A DNA stretch of 37,261 nt from Halanaerobiales bacterium (GTDB taxonomy: Bacteria > Bacillota > Halanaerobiia > Halanaerobiales > DTU029), in the NCBI GenBank assembly GCA_029981855.1, contig JARRCS010000021.1:1-37261 (forward strand), written 5' to 3'. The position numbers were made by a program, and so were the translations under genes. Of the stretch, positions 1-8,976 are shown piece after piece. Within the stretch, counting starts at the first letter, position 1. Each line of letters opens with the position of its first letter. The notes under the pieces were generated by a model that saw only the letters and a list, made by a program, of their open reading frames with translations, did no database searches and was not told the origin of the DNA.

Positions 1-106
1 CTGAATTTTTAATGGAGATGAACATAGGCGAATACAAAAATTTCTACTGAATCGAAAACATCTATTTGTAGTTTGCAAAAAAGAAATTTCCTATGGTATT
101 GCATTA

Positions 107-1207
107 TTATCTCAGACTAGCATAAGTAGTGTTTCTTATTGTATCGATCATTGCCCAGAAGTTTTCCATCGGGGTATCGAGCTGGACGTGGTGAGTGGGA
201 CCGATAATCAAACCACCGTCTCTACCGATCGTCTTTAACCTGTTAATTATTTCTTTTTTAACCTCTGCCGGAGTGCCAAAGGGCAGGGTATACTGTTCAT
301 CGATCGATCCCCAGAAGGATAATTTATCTCCGTATTTCCGTTTCAGCTCTTCAGGATCCATGGCAGCGGGTTGAACCGGATTTAAGACATCCAGACCAAT
401 CTCAATTAAATCGGGAATGATAGGGTAGATAACCCCATCAGAATGGTAGGCCACCTTAAGATCGGGATTAATCTCCTTTAGCTCTGCAATTAGATTGGCC
501 ATCCTCGGCTTGAAAAATTTACGCCAGGTTTCCGGTGAGATCATCATCGCCTTCTGTGTTCCTACATCATCACCGAGCCAGATCATGTCAACACCCATCT
601 CGGCCAGCTTTTTAGCAGCTATAAGATGATAATGATAGGGGATGTCCAAAATTCTCTCTGCCAGATCGGGATTCAAAACCATATCCATCAGTAACTGATC
701 TAATCCCCGCAGGGCCCAGGCAGTTTCAAAAATGGTTGTAACCGTTACCCCGACAATAAAGTATTCATCTTGATACTCCCTGATAACCCGGGCGGATTCC
801 TCATATAGTTCCGGTCTTTCAGGATCAGGCGGTTGATAGCTGTCGATAGCCTTGTCGTCAACTAGCGGGTGTTTAGCTATCTCGGTATATCTACCCTCAC
901 CGTATCTTGTACTGTATTTAACAGTTTTCCACTCAATGCCCCATTCATCTATATATGAATCTCTATCTGCATAACCCTCCTGGTAGTAGGAATTAGCCCA
1001 GCCAACAGAGGTTAAAAGCATATCCTGGTCCAGGGCCCGTTCCAGCTGATAGGTATTACCACCACCATGCGGATTATGTGAAACCCCACCGGTCTTTAGT
1101 TCTTTCCTAAGCCTGGCGGCAAACTCGGGTGTAAAACTGATCTGCATCGGACACCTATCAGGTTCTTCATGATTCAGTGCCATTAAAACACGCTCTCTAT
1201 GTCTCAT
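107..1207 (-). CDS. Uroporphyrinogen decarboxylase (UroD/MtaA)-family protein, not a haem enzyme
   Basis: A 366-residue protein of the UroD-like barrel family, which includes haem-pathway UroD and the corrinoid methyltransferases MtaA/MtbA. The opening (MRHRERVLMALNHEEPDR) and the LGDDVG segment at residues 211-216 are typical of the non-haem branch. The usual zinc-binding H-x-C of methyltransferases reads H-S-D-G at 255-258, and the late Cys region reads GPTHH at 336-340, so two expected Cys ligands are absent. There is no corrinoid protein nearby. It is the last gene of an ABC sugar-type transporter operon, so it probably acts on the imported compound or its product; the reaction is unknown. 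A GGAGG site sits 7 bases before the ATG, inside an upstream coding relic. Family assignment is firm, function is not. Confidence 0.85.
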   Translation of the reverse strand: MRHRERVLMALNHEEPDRCPMQISFTPEFAARLRKELKTGGVSHNPHGGGNTYQLERALDQDMLLTSVGWANSYYQEGYADRDSYIDEWGIEWKTVKYSTRYGEGRYTEIAKHPLVDDKAIDSYQPPDPERPELYEESARVIREYQDEYFIVGVTVTTIFETAWALRGLDQLLMDMVLNPDLAERILDIPYHYHLIAAKKLAEMGVDMIWLGDDVGTQKAMMISPETWRKFFKPRMANLIAELKEINPDLKVAYHSDGVIYPIIPDLIEIGLDVLNPVQPAAMDPEELKRKYGDKLSFWGSIDEQYTLPFGTPAEVKKEIINRLKTIGRDGGLIIGPTHHVQLDTPMENFWAMIDTIRNTTYASLR

Positions 1208-1209
1208 GC

Positions 1210-1315
1210 TTAGACCTCCACATCTCCTCTTTCCCTGTCATAGTGTACGAGCCATTTTTCGGGTATCTTTCCGTATTTAATAGCGGCCTGCCGGAAGGCC
1301 TCAAGATTAGAACTC
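1210..1315 (-). pseudogene. C-terminal coding relic between permease and UroD-like gene
   Basis: An open frame without a start codon reads about 32 natural-looking codons (NLEAFRQAAIKYGKIPEKW..., ending RGDVEV) and stops 2 bases before the UroD-like ATG. It begins right after the permease stop. It looks like the tail of a protein gene whose body was deleted. It still carries the ribosome binding site of the next gene. I do not recognise the family. Confidence 0.45.
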
Positions 1316-1324
1316 TTTGTTTCC

Positions 1325-2293
1325 TTACCGGTTCTTCTTCAGAACGGTATGGAGGGTTACTGCTACCAGGATCAAGAGACCGTATATTAGCCTGGTCCAG
1401 AATCCGGAGAGACCTGCCGCCACAATACCTGCCTCCAAAGAGCCAATTAAGAAGGCACCTACAAAGGTTCCGAAGATAGTTGCCTCTCCGCCGAACATAG
1501 AGGTTCCACCTACAAAAACCGCAGCCATTGTCATCATCAGGTAACCTTCACCCATGGTCGGCCACCAGGTTCTCATCTTAAAGAGGTCTAATATCCCGGC
1601 AAAGGAAGCCATAACCCCCATCAGCATAAAGACCATTATCTTGACCCTGTTCACATTGACCCCCATCATCCGGGTGGCATCCTCATTATCACCAACAAAT
1701 AAAACGTGCTCACCGAATTTATGTCTGAATAAAATAAACCATAAGAGAACTGCCAGACCGAGGAACCAGAGCGACTGGATGGGGATGGTCAGAAATGTAC
1801 CGGCAAAGAGATTATAAAAGATGGTCTCATCCAGGGTCATCGGTTTAGCTAATCCCTGGGAAAGCACATTACTTAATCCCCTGATTAGAAACTGCATACC
1901 CAGAGTGACAACTATTGAAGGAATACCGATCCTGGTGACCAGGGTACCGTTCATAAATCCGACAACCGCCCCAACGGCCATACTGCAGATTAACCCCAGG
2001 ATAATACTTCCTGTCGAACCAAATATAGAGGCAAAAACAAAGCCAGATAAAGCCATTACTGCCGGGAAGGAAAGATCAATCTCTCCCATAGCAAGTACCA
2101 GGGTTAGCCCCAGGGCCATAACCCCGACAAAGGGCACTGTAGAAAGAAAGGAACGGTAAATTCTCGGACTTAAGAAAACATCGGGACTGGTAATCATAAA
2201 GAGTATAAAGATCAAAAATGTTATTATTACTAAACCTATCTGTAATTTGTACCTACTATAATCCAAAGTTGTTTTAGACTCAGCTAATTTCAT
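1325..2293 (-). CDS. CUT2-type sugar ABC transporter permease
   Basis: A 322-residue, very hydrophobic inner-membrane permease of the RbsC/FrcC family (BPD_transp_2). The conserved loop GEIDLSFPAVMALSGFVFAS near residues 70-90 and the later segment with VFVGGTSMFGGEATIFGT are hallmarks of this family. It should form the membrane channel for the ATPase encoded 19 bases upstream and the binding protein further upstream. The substrate cannot be read from sequence; relatives carry pentoses, hexoses, inositols or autoinducer-2. Length and both termini look complete. Confidence 0.9.
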   Translation of the reverse strand: MKLAESKTTLDYSRYKLQIGLVIITFLIFILFMITSPDVFLSPRIYRSFLSTVPFVGVMALGLTLVLAMGEIDLSFPAVMALSGFVFASIFGSTGSIILGLICSMAVGAVVGFMNGTLVTRIGIPSIVVTLGMQFLIRGLSNVLSQGLAKPMTLDETIFYNLFAGTFLTIPIQSLWFLGLAVLLWFILFRHKFGEHVLFVGDNEDATRMMGVNVNRVKIMVFMLMGVMASFAGILDLFKMRTWWPTMGEGYLMMTMAAVFVGGTSMFGGEATIFGTFVGAFLIGSLEAGIVAAGLSGFWTRLIYGLLILVAVTLHTVLKKNR

Positions 2294-2312
2294 TTTACAA
2301 ATCCTCCAATCA

Positions 2313-3074
2313 TTAATTATTTCCTTCTTTTACTTTGGTAAGGCGGATCAGTTCATCATTAAGTTCTTCCAGTGTTATATCTTCCCTGCGATAATTACCC
2401 ACTACCTGTCCCCGGTCAATAGCAACAAACCTGTCCGATACCGGATATACATTGGCTATATTATGGGAAATATAGACACAGGATTTGCCGTTTTCCTTAA
2501 TCTTTCTGATGAAGTTGAGAACCTTTCTTACTTCCTGCAAAGATAATGCTATGGTTGGCTCATCCAGGATTACCAGATCAGCATCAAAATGCATCGCCCT
2601 GCCAATAGCTACACCCTGCTGTTCTCCTCCGGACAGGGTCTTAATGGTAGAATCGGGGTTAGCACCAATACCGGTGAACCCTATTATATCACGCATAATC
2701 CGATTGGTAATCTCTTTTTCCTCTTTAACCTTAATAAATCCAAAGCGATTGGTAATCTGCCTGCCCAAAAAAATGTTCCTCCAGAGAGCCTGTTTGGCGG
2801 CCAGGGCTTTTTCCTGGTAAACGGTTTCAATACCCATTTCATGCGCCATCTTAACCGAATAAGTTTTGGGATCTATCTTCTGGCCTTTAATATACATCTC
2901 ACCATCATCAAAGGGATGGAGTCCGGTTATAATCTTGATTAAGGTTGACTTGCCGGCACCGTTATCTCCAAGGATACCGACCACTTCATTCGAACCTATT
3001 TCAAAATTTATCCCCCTCAGGGCAACAACTCCCCCAAAAGACTTATAGATATTTTTCAACTCAACTAAACTCAT
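2313..3074 (-). CDS. Sugar ABC transporter ATPase, single-domain (FrcA-like)
   Basis: A 253-residue ABC ATPase. Walker A GDNGAGKST is at 36-44, the Q-loop Gln near 87, signature LSGGEQQ at 147-153, Walker B LVILDEPT at 167-174 and the H-loop in YISHN. CUT2 importers usually have a fused double ATPase of about 500 residues (RbsA); this one has a single domain, as in the FrcA type, so it should act as a homodimer. It is in an operon with the permease (19-base gap) and the binding protein, separated from the latter by 211 bases with a hairpin. Confidence 0.9.
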   Translation of the reverse strand: MSLVELKNIYKSFGGVVALRGINFEIGSNEVVGILGDNGAGKSTLIKIITGLHPFDDGEMYIKGQKIDPKTYSVKMAHEMGIETVYQEKALAAKQALWRNIFLGRQITNRFGFIKVKEEKEITNRIMRDIIGFTGIGANPDSTIKTLSGGEQQGVAIGRAMHFDADLVILDEPTIALSLQEVRKVLNFIRKIKENGKSCVYISHNIANVYPVSDRFVAIDRGQVVGNYRREDITLEELNDELIRLTKVKEGNN

Positions 3075-3241
3075 ATCTTAGTGCCTCCTCTTATTTTAAT
3101 AATGTCAAGGGAAACGATTGCTATTCAGTAAGTATAGTTCTAATCTTTCTCCTTTTTAACACATTGCAAAAAGGGGAAAACTCTAGGTTAAAGTTTACTT
3201 GACATTTAATTATTAGTCCTGCCTTAATAAGTTCAGGGAAC

Positions 3242-3265
3242 GAAGGGCCATAAAAATGGCCCTTC
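3242..3265 (-). other. Hairpin after the binding-protein gene
   Basis: A perfect 10-bp inverted repeat (GAAGGGCCAT / ATGGCCCTTC) with a 4-base loop lies 20 bases past the binding-protein stop. No U-tract follows on the minus strand, so it is more likely a 3'-end stabiliser or leaky terminator that keeps binding-protein mRNA above that of the ATPase and permease. Confidence 0.6.
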
Positions 3266-3285
3266 ATTCCCGCAGTGATATTGAT

Positions 3286-4275
3286 TTATCTGATCCCCTT
3301 CTCAGCTAGAGGTGCAATCATATCAATATTTCCTGCATGAATTAATCCACCACCAGTATCGATATGCAGTCCGGAGAATCCGTATTTCTTGGTCAGATAG
3401 ATCTGGAAGATCGGCAGGAAACCCTGTAAGAATGGCTGCTGGTCAAGTACCAGATCGGTATAACCACTCTTGATAGCCTTAACGGTGGCAGCGGAAAGGT
3501 CAAAACCTGCACCGAAGACATCATCGGGGCCCAGACCGGCAGATTCAAAATAGGCCTGCTGGGTAGCGGTAAGGGCACCGTGGTCGGTAATTACCGCTTT
3601 ACAATCAGGATTTGCCTGCAGGTAGCCGGCGATAACCGGGATACCGTTGGAAGCATCCTTATCTACCTCAGGAGAGATTTCCATGTAGTCTACCCTAACT
3701 CCGGCCTCTTCCAGGGCATCGATTGCTCCCCTGGTTCTCTGGCCGCGGGTAGGCTGGGATTTCAGGCCCCAGACGAGAGCTTTGTCTCCTTCTTTTAAAC
3801 CGGCCATCCGGACGGTAGCTTCACCGAGGGTATACCCTGACTCATATAAACCCTGACCAACATAACCGAAACCTTTACCGGCGTATTTCTTCTCCAGCTC
3901 GGGCAGGGTTGCATTCTGACTGGTAACAATGATCCCCTGTTCAATTGCTTGCTTAACAAAGGGCTCATAAGCTTTGTCACCGGGATGCCCCATGATAGCA
4001 ATTCCATCGGGATTTGCGGCTATAGCCTGCTGTAACTGATTAACCATCTTCTGGGGGCTCCAGTCTGACCACATGTAATTTACCTTAACCCGGTCTCCTA
4101 GAATCTCTGCAGCTTCTTTTGCACCATTATAAACAACGGTCGCAAAGGTACCACCGGGGCTACCACCGGGGAAGAAGTAAATCTCAATAGGTTCTTCCTC
4201 AGCCATTACCGGCAATACCATTAAACCAGCCAGGACAAAGACAACCAGCAACAACACACTAAACCTCTTTAACAT
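3286..4275 (-). CDS. Sugar ABC transporter substrate-binding protein
   Basis: A 329-residue periplasmic-binding-protein-like (RbsB-type, Peripla_BP_4) protein. It has a clear export signal: basic start MLKRFSV, hydrophobic core LLLVVFVLAGLMVLPV and a likely cleavage after VMA near residue 25. No lipobox cysteine is visible. The mature part shows the alternating two-lobe pattern with PGGTFATVV at the first lobe edge and GHPGDKAYEPFVKQAIEQG, typical of the family. It is the first gene of the ABC/UroD-like operon and has an AAAGGAG ribosome site. A 33-base palindrome lies about 30 bases before the start. Confidence 0.9.
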   Translation of the reverse strand: MLKRFSVLLLVVFVLAGLMVLPVMAEEEPIEIYFFPGGSPGGTFATVVYNGAKEAAEILGDRVKVNYMWSDWSPQKMVNQLQQAIAANPDGIAIMGHPGDKAYEPFVKQAIEQGIIVTSQNATLPELEKKYAGKGFGYVGQGLYESGYTLGEATVRMAGLKEGDKALVWGLKSQPTRGQRTRGAIDALEEAGVRVDYMEISPEVDKDASNGIPVIAGYLQANPDCKAVITDHGALTATQQAYFESAGLGPDDVFGAGFDLSAATVKAIKSGYTDLVLDQQPFLQGFLPIFQIYLTKKYGFSGLHIDTGGGLIHAGNIDMIAPLAEKGIR

Positions 4276-4303
4276 TTCTCTCGCTCCTTTTTTTGATTTT
4301 ATT

Positions 4304-4336
4304 GAAAATTATGTTATTGAGAATAACATAATTTTC
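4304..4336. promoter_or_regulatory. Palindrome 1 upstream of the ABC operon (putative operator)
   Basis: A perfect 15-bp inverted repeat (GAAAATTATGTTATT / AATAACATAATTTTC) with a GAG spacer lies just before the binding-protein gene. It shares the core ATGTTAT-N-ATAACAT with a second palindrome about 300 bases upstream. A paired regulator-binding site is the simplest reading; an mRNA hairpin is the alternative. Confidence 0.55.
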
Positions 4337-4604
4337 AGCCCCTGGAAAAAAATAATTTGCAGCTTCAGACTACTGGTTTCCAGATTATCTGCAAGAACGG
4401 GTACTTATGTATGGTTGTCCATACAACTTAACTAAAAAATATAAACTTTTTTTAAATAATAATATTCTATATAAACTCAAAAATTCCTGCAAATTTAATA
4501 AGTTATTTTTATCACTTTTTTCGACTAATTGCTTAAAGCATGAAAAATTGAAAAAGAAACGAAACCTTCCTGGCGCAAAAATATAAAGAAAATTTCGATG
4601 AGCC

Positions 4605-4636
4605 GGAAAATATGTTATCAACATAACATATTTTCC
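4605..4636. promoter_or_regulatory. Palindrome 2 upstream of the ABC operon (putative operator)
   Basis: A perfect 14-bp inverted repeat (GGAAAATATGTTAT / ATAACATATTTTCC) with a CAAC spacer. Its core matches palindrome 1 at 4304-4336. The roughly 300-bp distance would allow DNA looping. The stretch between the two (4337-4604) holds no convincing gene. Confidence 0.5.
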
Positions 4637-4640
4637 TGTG

Positions 4641-4701
4641 CATCAAAAGAAAAATGCTTAATATCAGGAAGATAGATCGTCCCCCTGATATTAAGCATTT
4701 T
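4641..4701 (-). terminator. Rho-independent terminator of transketolase
   Basis: A perfect 18-bp inverted repeat (4651-4668 with 4684-4701, AAAATGCTTAATATCAGG) lies about 80 bases past the transketolase stop. On the minus strand the stem is followed by TCTTTTGATG, a short U-rich tail. Confidence 0.75.
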
Positions 4702-4779
4702 AAGTGACATCGATCAGATTAAGTTCTAACTAACCGGGTCGGGTTTGAATTCTTTCTCGGTTCCTAGATTTTCGGTGAT

Positions 4780-6756
4780 TTAAATTTTCTCCAGGATATC
4801 TTCGGCTATAGCCTCGGCCGTAAAACCAAATTCTGCAGCAACTTCCTTACCGGGTCCGCTTTCACCAAAGTTTTCTACACTGACCAGGAGATCCTTATTA
4901 CCCAGCAGGCGGTACCAGCCGTTACCGACACCGGCCTCAATAGCTACCTTAAAGAGGTTTTCTCCCCCGATGACTTCTTTAATATAATCGGGACCCTGTT
5001 TGACAAATTCTACCCTATCCGGGATGGATACAACCCTGGGATCCTTACCCTTTTCCCTTAATAAACCTGCAACCTCCACAGCAAGTGAAACCTCACTACC
5101 GGAGGCCATCAAGACCACATCTGCAGTTCCGGTCTCTTTTTCGATAATATATCCGCCTTTATAGGCTCCCTCCAGACCGTTGACTTTATCTAAATGGGGT
5201 AGACCCTGTCTGGTCAGGATGAGGGCAGTCGGACCATCTGTCCTCTCCATGGCCTGGATCCAGGCTACCTTGGTCTCTTCCTCATCCGCCGGCCTGATTA
5301 CCTTCAGATTCGGGATCAGGCGCAGGGCTTCTAGATGTTCAACCGGCTGATGGGTCGGTCCATCCTCACCCACATAGATAGAGTCATGGGTAAAGACATA
5401 AATCACCGGCTGTTTCATCAGGGCAGCCATCCTGATAGCTGGTCTCATGTAATCGGAGAAAACAAGGAAGGTAGCACAGTAGGGACGAAGACCCTTATGT
5501 AGAGCAATACCATTTACTATTGCCCCCATGGCGTGTTCCCTGACGCCAAAGCGGAAGTTCCTGCCGGCGAAATTATCACGCTGAATCTCACCATATTTAT
5601 CCAGATAGGTCTTATTAGACGGTGCCAGGTCGGCAGAACCTCCAACAAGATAATCCACTTCATCGGCAATCTTCTGTAAAACCACACCCGATGATTTTCT
5701 GCTGGCCACCGGGGCTTTGATCTCAAAGGCCTCGATAACCTCTCTAAAATCAGCGGGAAGTTTCAGTTCATAACCGTTATCCCATTTTTCCTTTAATTCG
5801 GGATTGGCTTTGGCCCATTTAGCAAACTTTTCTTCCCAGCCCTTTTTCTCCTGCTGAAGCTCTTCTACCCTTTTAGCAAAGAAGTCCCTGACCTCATCGG
5901 AGACATAGAATTTTTTATCGACAGGCAGACCGAGCTTCTCCTTCATACCCCTAATCTCATCCTCACCCAGGGGCTCACCGTGAGCGGCAGGTGTGCCCAC
6001 CTTTGTAGGTGCACCATAGGCGATCTTAGTTTTAGCAATGAGCAGACTCGGCTTGTCCTTTACCTCTTTAGCCTCTTTGATAGCAGCTCGCAGAGAATCA
6101 AAATCATGGCCGTCAACATCTTCAACTACATGCCATCCATAAGCCTTGAAACGGGCTCCGACATCTTCGGTAAAGGTAATATCTGTACTCCCACCGATAG
6201 AAATATCATTATCATCATAGATAGCAATCAGTTTACCGAGACCCAGGTGGCCGGCCAGAGAGGCCGCCTCTGCTACAACCCCTTCCATCATGCCACCATC
6301 ACCAATCAGGGTATATGTATAGTGATCAATGATTGTATCCTCTTCTGTGTTGAACCTTTCGGCCAGCATCCTTTCAGCAATGGCCATCCCAACAGCATTG
6401 GCAAAGCCCTGTCCCAGCGGGCCGGTGGTTGTCTCAACCCCGGGTGTATATCCATATTCGGGATGACCGGGGGTTTTGGAATGCAGCTGTCTGAAATTCT
6501 TCAGGTCCTCGAGACTCAGGTCATAACCGGCCAGATGGAGTAAGGAATATATTAACGCTGAACCGTGGCCGGCAGAAAGGATAAACCGGTCTCTGTCTGG
6601 CCAGTCCGGATCTTTAGGGTCATACTTCATAACCTCACCGTAGAGCAGGGCCCCGATCTCGGCTGAACCAAGCGGTAGACCCGGATGCCCTGATTGAGCT
6701 TCTTCTACAGCATCTGCAGAAAGTCCTCTTATAGTATTGGCAACTTCTTTTAACAT
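4780..6756 (-). CDS. tkt: Transketolase
   Basis: A full-length 658-residue transketolase, the thiamine-diphosphate enzyme that moves two-carbon units between sugar phosphates in the non-oxidative pentose phosphate pathway. Visible motifs: SGHPGLPLG at 22-30, TGPLGQG at 111-117, and the thiamine-diphosphate/Mg site GDGGMMEG from 152 with its partner Asn at about 183 (DDNDIS). The pyrimidine-domain segment FRFGVREHAMG supplies the catalytic Glu. The length matches bacterial enzymes of about 660 residues. It is a single-gene unit with a terminator at 4641-4701 and AGGAGG just upstream of the ATG. Nothing looks unusual. Confidence 0.97.
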   Translation of the reverse strand: MLKEVANTIRGLSADAVEEAQSGHPGLPLGSAEIGALLYGEVMKYDPKDPDWPDRDRFILSAGHGSALIYSLLHLAGYDLSLEDLKNFRQLHSKTPGHPEYGYTPGVETTTGPLGQGFANAVGMAIAERMLAERFNTEEDTIIDHYTYTLIGDGGMMEGVVAEAASLAGHLGLGKLIAIYDDNDISIGGSTDITFTEDVGARFKAYGWHVVEDVDGHDFDSLRAAIKEAKEVKDKPSLLIAKTKIAYGAPTKVGTPAAHGEPLGEDEIRGMKEKLGLPVDKKFYVSDEVRDFFAKRVEELQQEKKGWEEKFAKWAKANPELKEKWDNGYELKLPADFREVIEAFEIKAPVASRKSSGVVLQKIADEVDYLVGGSADLAPSNKTYLDKYGEIQRDNFAGRNFRFGVREHAMGAIVNGIALHKGLRPYCATFLVFSDYMRPAIRMAALMKQPVIYVFTHDSIYVGEDGPTHQPVEHLEALRLIPNLKVIRPADEEETKVAWIQAMERTDGPTALILTRQGLPHLDKVNGLEGAYKGGYIIEKETGTADVVLMASGSEVSLAVEVAGLLREKGKDPRVVSIPDRVEFVKQGPDYIKEVIGGENLFKVAIEAGVGNGWYRLLGNKDLLVSVENFGESGPGKEVAAEFGFTAEAIAEDILEKI

Positions 6757-6839
6757 CCTATTACCTCCTAAATTATCATTTTCACTAACTATTTTATATC
6801 TTTTTGGGGAGATTGTCTAGGGAAGGCGGCTATTTTTTC

Positions 6840-7616
6840 TTAATCTAATTCCGGTATAACCAACTTAACTCCTCCGGAAATATTCCGGCTAATGACATTG
6901 ATGTCATAAATCTTCCGCAAATTCTCCGCTGTCATAGTGGTTTCGGGTCTTCCCTCGGTTAATATTCTGCCATTTTTAAGCATTATAACCCTATCGGCAA
7001 ACTTCAGAGCCAGATTAGGGTCATGGAGGGCTGTAATAACGGTTTTATCTTTCTCAGTCAGTTGCTTTATGATACGCAGCAGATGATAAGTGTTTTTAAA
7101 ATCCAGATGGGCAGTCGGTTCATCCAAAATTAATAATTTGGAATTTTGCATTAAAGCCCTGGCTATCAGTACCAGCTGCCTCTCCCCACCGCTTATTTCA
7201 TTGTAGTTACTGGTAGCAAGATGGGATATATTTAATTCCTCTAATATGTCCTCGGCTTTGTGATATACCTCCTCTCCGGGCATAGAACCTAAAAAGAGAT
7301 AGGGGGTAACCCCCATGGCAACCACTTCAATTACCTTATAAGCAAAGACAACCGTATGCTCCTGAGGAACCATACTTATATGCCGGGCAATCTCCCTCCG
7401 GTTCATCTTTCTCAGATTTTGCCCGTCTATCAGGATATCACCTTTCTGGGGGCTTAAAATTCCATTTATACATTTCAGGGTGGTAGTCTTTCCCGAGCCA
7501 TTAGGGCCAAGCAGACAAGCAAACTCCCCCTCTTTTACCCGAAAGCTAATCTTATCAATTGTTTTCTCCCTTAGATAATTGAAAGACAAATCTTTAACCT
7601 GTAGCATTAATTCCAC
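6840..7616 (-). CDS. FecE/BtuD-type ABC transporter ATPase
   Basis: A 258-residue ATPase of the iron-siderophore/cobalamin/molybdate (FecE, BtuD, MolC) importer class. Walker A GPNGSGKTT is at 37-45, signature ISGGERQ at 141-147, Walker B LLILDEPT at 161-168 and the H-loop in ALHDPNLA. The start overlaps the end of the permease gene by 10 bases, so the two are translationally coupled. The neighbouring MoaD-like and ThiF-like genes hint at molybdate or tungstate as the substrate, as in MolBC, but iron or corrinoid cannot be excluded. No binding-protein gene is present in the window. Confidence 0.9.
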   Translation of the reverse strand: MELMLQVKDLSFNYLREKTIDKISFRVKEGEFACLLGPNGSGKTTTLKCINGILSPQKGDILIDGQNLRKMNRREIARHISMVPQEHTVVFAYKVIEVVAMGVTPYLFLGSMPGEEVYHKAEDILEELNISHLATSNYNEISGGERQLVLIARALMQNSKLLILDEPTAHLDFKNTYHLLRIIKQLTEKDKTVITALHDPNLALKFADRVIMLKNGRILTEGRPETTMTAENLRKIYDINVISRNISGGVKLVIPELD

Positions 7617-8713
7617 CCACTTCCCCTTCCACTAATCAGTAGATAAGCAAAAAATGGAGCCCCTAAAAGGGAGGTAACAATACTGATAGGTATCTCCGCC
7701 CCGGTTAAACTACGGGCCAGATCATCCATAAGCAGCAGAAAGATCGATCCTGATAGGGCGGTTGCCGGCAGCATATAGCGGTGATTCGCTCCCACCAGAA
7801 AACGTGCTATATGGGGTATAACCAGCCCGACCCAGCTAACCTGTCCCACCGTTGCCACCGAAGCAGCAACCATCAGGGTATTAATTAAAATAACAGTAGA
7901 TCTAACTATTCTCACATTAACCCCCATCGAGATAGCCTCTTCATCTCCCAGAGGCATCACATTCAAATGCCAGCGAATAACCATTAATACAACAACCCCA
8001 AAGATTACAAAAGGCAAAGTAATACCGACCTCCCGCCAGCCTGTCCTGCTGAAACCTCCCATTAACCAGAAAACAATCCCGGGTAATTTCTCAAAAGGAT
8101 CAGCAAGATATTTCAAGATGGAGATAAAGGCATTAAAGAGGGAACTGACCACAATTCCCGCCAGTACCAGCATCATGATTATCTTAACCTTACCAAAACT
8201 GGAGATACCGTAAGCCAGAAACACCGCAACAATACCGAAGAGAAAAGCCAGCACATAAATGGTAAACAGGGATCCCCCCGGAATTAACATCCCCAGGGCT
8301 GCCCCGAAACCGGCCCCTGCTGAAACCCCCAGGATATCCGGTGAAACCAGCGGATTGCGAAAAATACTCTGGTAACTGGCCCCTGCCAGAGAAAGGGCTG
8401 CACCTACCCCCGTAACCAGAATTACCCTGGGCAAACGGATGTAATAAAAGACCGACCGCTCAATTGCAGTAAGTTCAAACCCCGGGAAAAATCCCAGGAG
8501 CGGAATCCTCACTCTACCGATAAATAAAGATAAAATAAATGTAATCATTAAAAGGAGTAGCATCAACCATAATTTTCTGCTAGTATATCGCCTGCTATTA
8601 CCGTAAGTTTCATTCATCTTCCTTTTACTTTTCATCTGTCTTTTACTCCTTAAAGATATTATCTTTAGAACCTTATATTTAAAATTTGTATTATTAAATG
8701 AAATATCATTCAA
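7607..8713 (-). CDS. FecCD-family ABC transporter permease
   Basis: A FecCD/BtuC-type permease with about ten membrane segments. Family marks include RLPRVILVTGVGAALSLAG near 90-110, the following QSIFRNPLVSPDILGVSAGA, and the C-terminal GLVIPHIARFLVGANHR with its cytoplasmic coupling helix. The 368-residue reading has a basic, non-conserved first 40 residues; translation may instead begin at the Met of MKSKRKMNETYG or MNETYG, about 26-33 codons in, giving a family-typical length of about 335. It pairs with the overlapping ATPase gene. Confidence 0.88.
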   Translation of the reverse strand: MNDISFNNTNFKYKVLKIISLRSKRQMKSKRKMNETYGNSRRYTSRKLWLMLLLLMITFILSLFIGRVRIPLLGFFPGFELTAIERSVFYYIRLPRVILVTGVGAALSLAGASYQSIFRNPLVSPDILGVSAGAGFGAALGMLIPGGSLFTIYVLAFLFGIVAVFLAYGISSFGKVKIIMMLVLAGIVVSSLFNAFISILKYLADPFEKLPGIVFWLMGGFSRTGWREVGITLPFVIFGVVVLMVIRWHLNVMPLGDEEAISMGVNVRIVRSTVILINTLMVAASVATVGQVSWVGLVIPHIARFLVGANHRYMLPATALSGSIFLLLMDDLARSLTGAEIPISIVTSLLGAPFFAYLLISGRGSGWN

Positions 8714-8976
8714 CTCATGAAATACATTTAAATAATATATTATTGTCTTAATTCTAGATAACCCAGGCGAAAACCTCTTTTCCTTCAGAGATATAAAGCA
8801 ATTACCGGGAACAACAGAAAAACCAGTACCCCTAAAATAAGGACACTGGCTAAATTAATTAAATTAATGTCTCTCTATCATTAGGTAATAACTGAAATTG
8901 ATGTTGGAGAGATGTTCCCACTGCGACGGCCTCGATGGCCTGGGCAGCAACCTTAATGTAATTTAATGGGAATCTT
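8714..8976 (-). other. Gap with two short coding-like relics
   Basis: Between the ThiF-like gene and the permease there is no complete gene. On the minus strand one startless frame ends with VAAQAIEAVAVGTSLQHQ... and stops near 8878. A second startless frame then encodes one hydrophobic helix (NLASVLILGVLVFLLFPVIA) and stops near 8790. They may be leftovers of a deleted transporter component, such as the missing binding protein, but I cannot name the families. Confidence 0.3.

Noticed and set aside
4385-4624. 79-codon minus-strand frame before the ABC operon
   Set aside because: Phe/Tyr/Leu-rich translation of AT-rich DNA, no ribosome site, overlaps a palindrome.
5980-6543. 187-codon plus-strand frame
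   Set aside because: It lies entirely antisense inside transketolase, whose frame has all family motifs.
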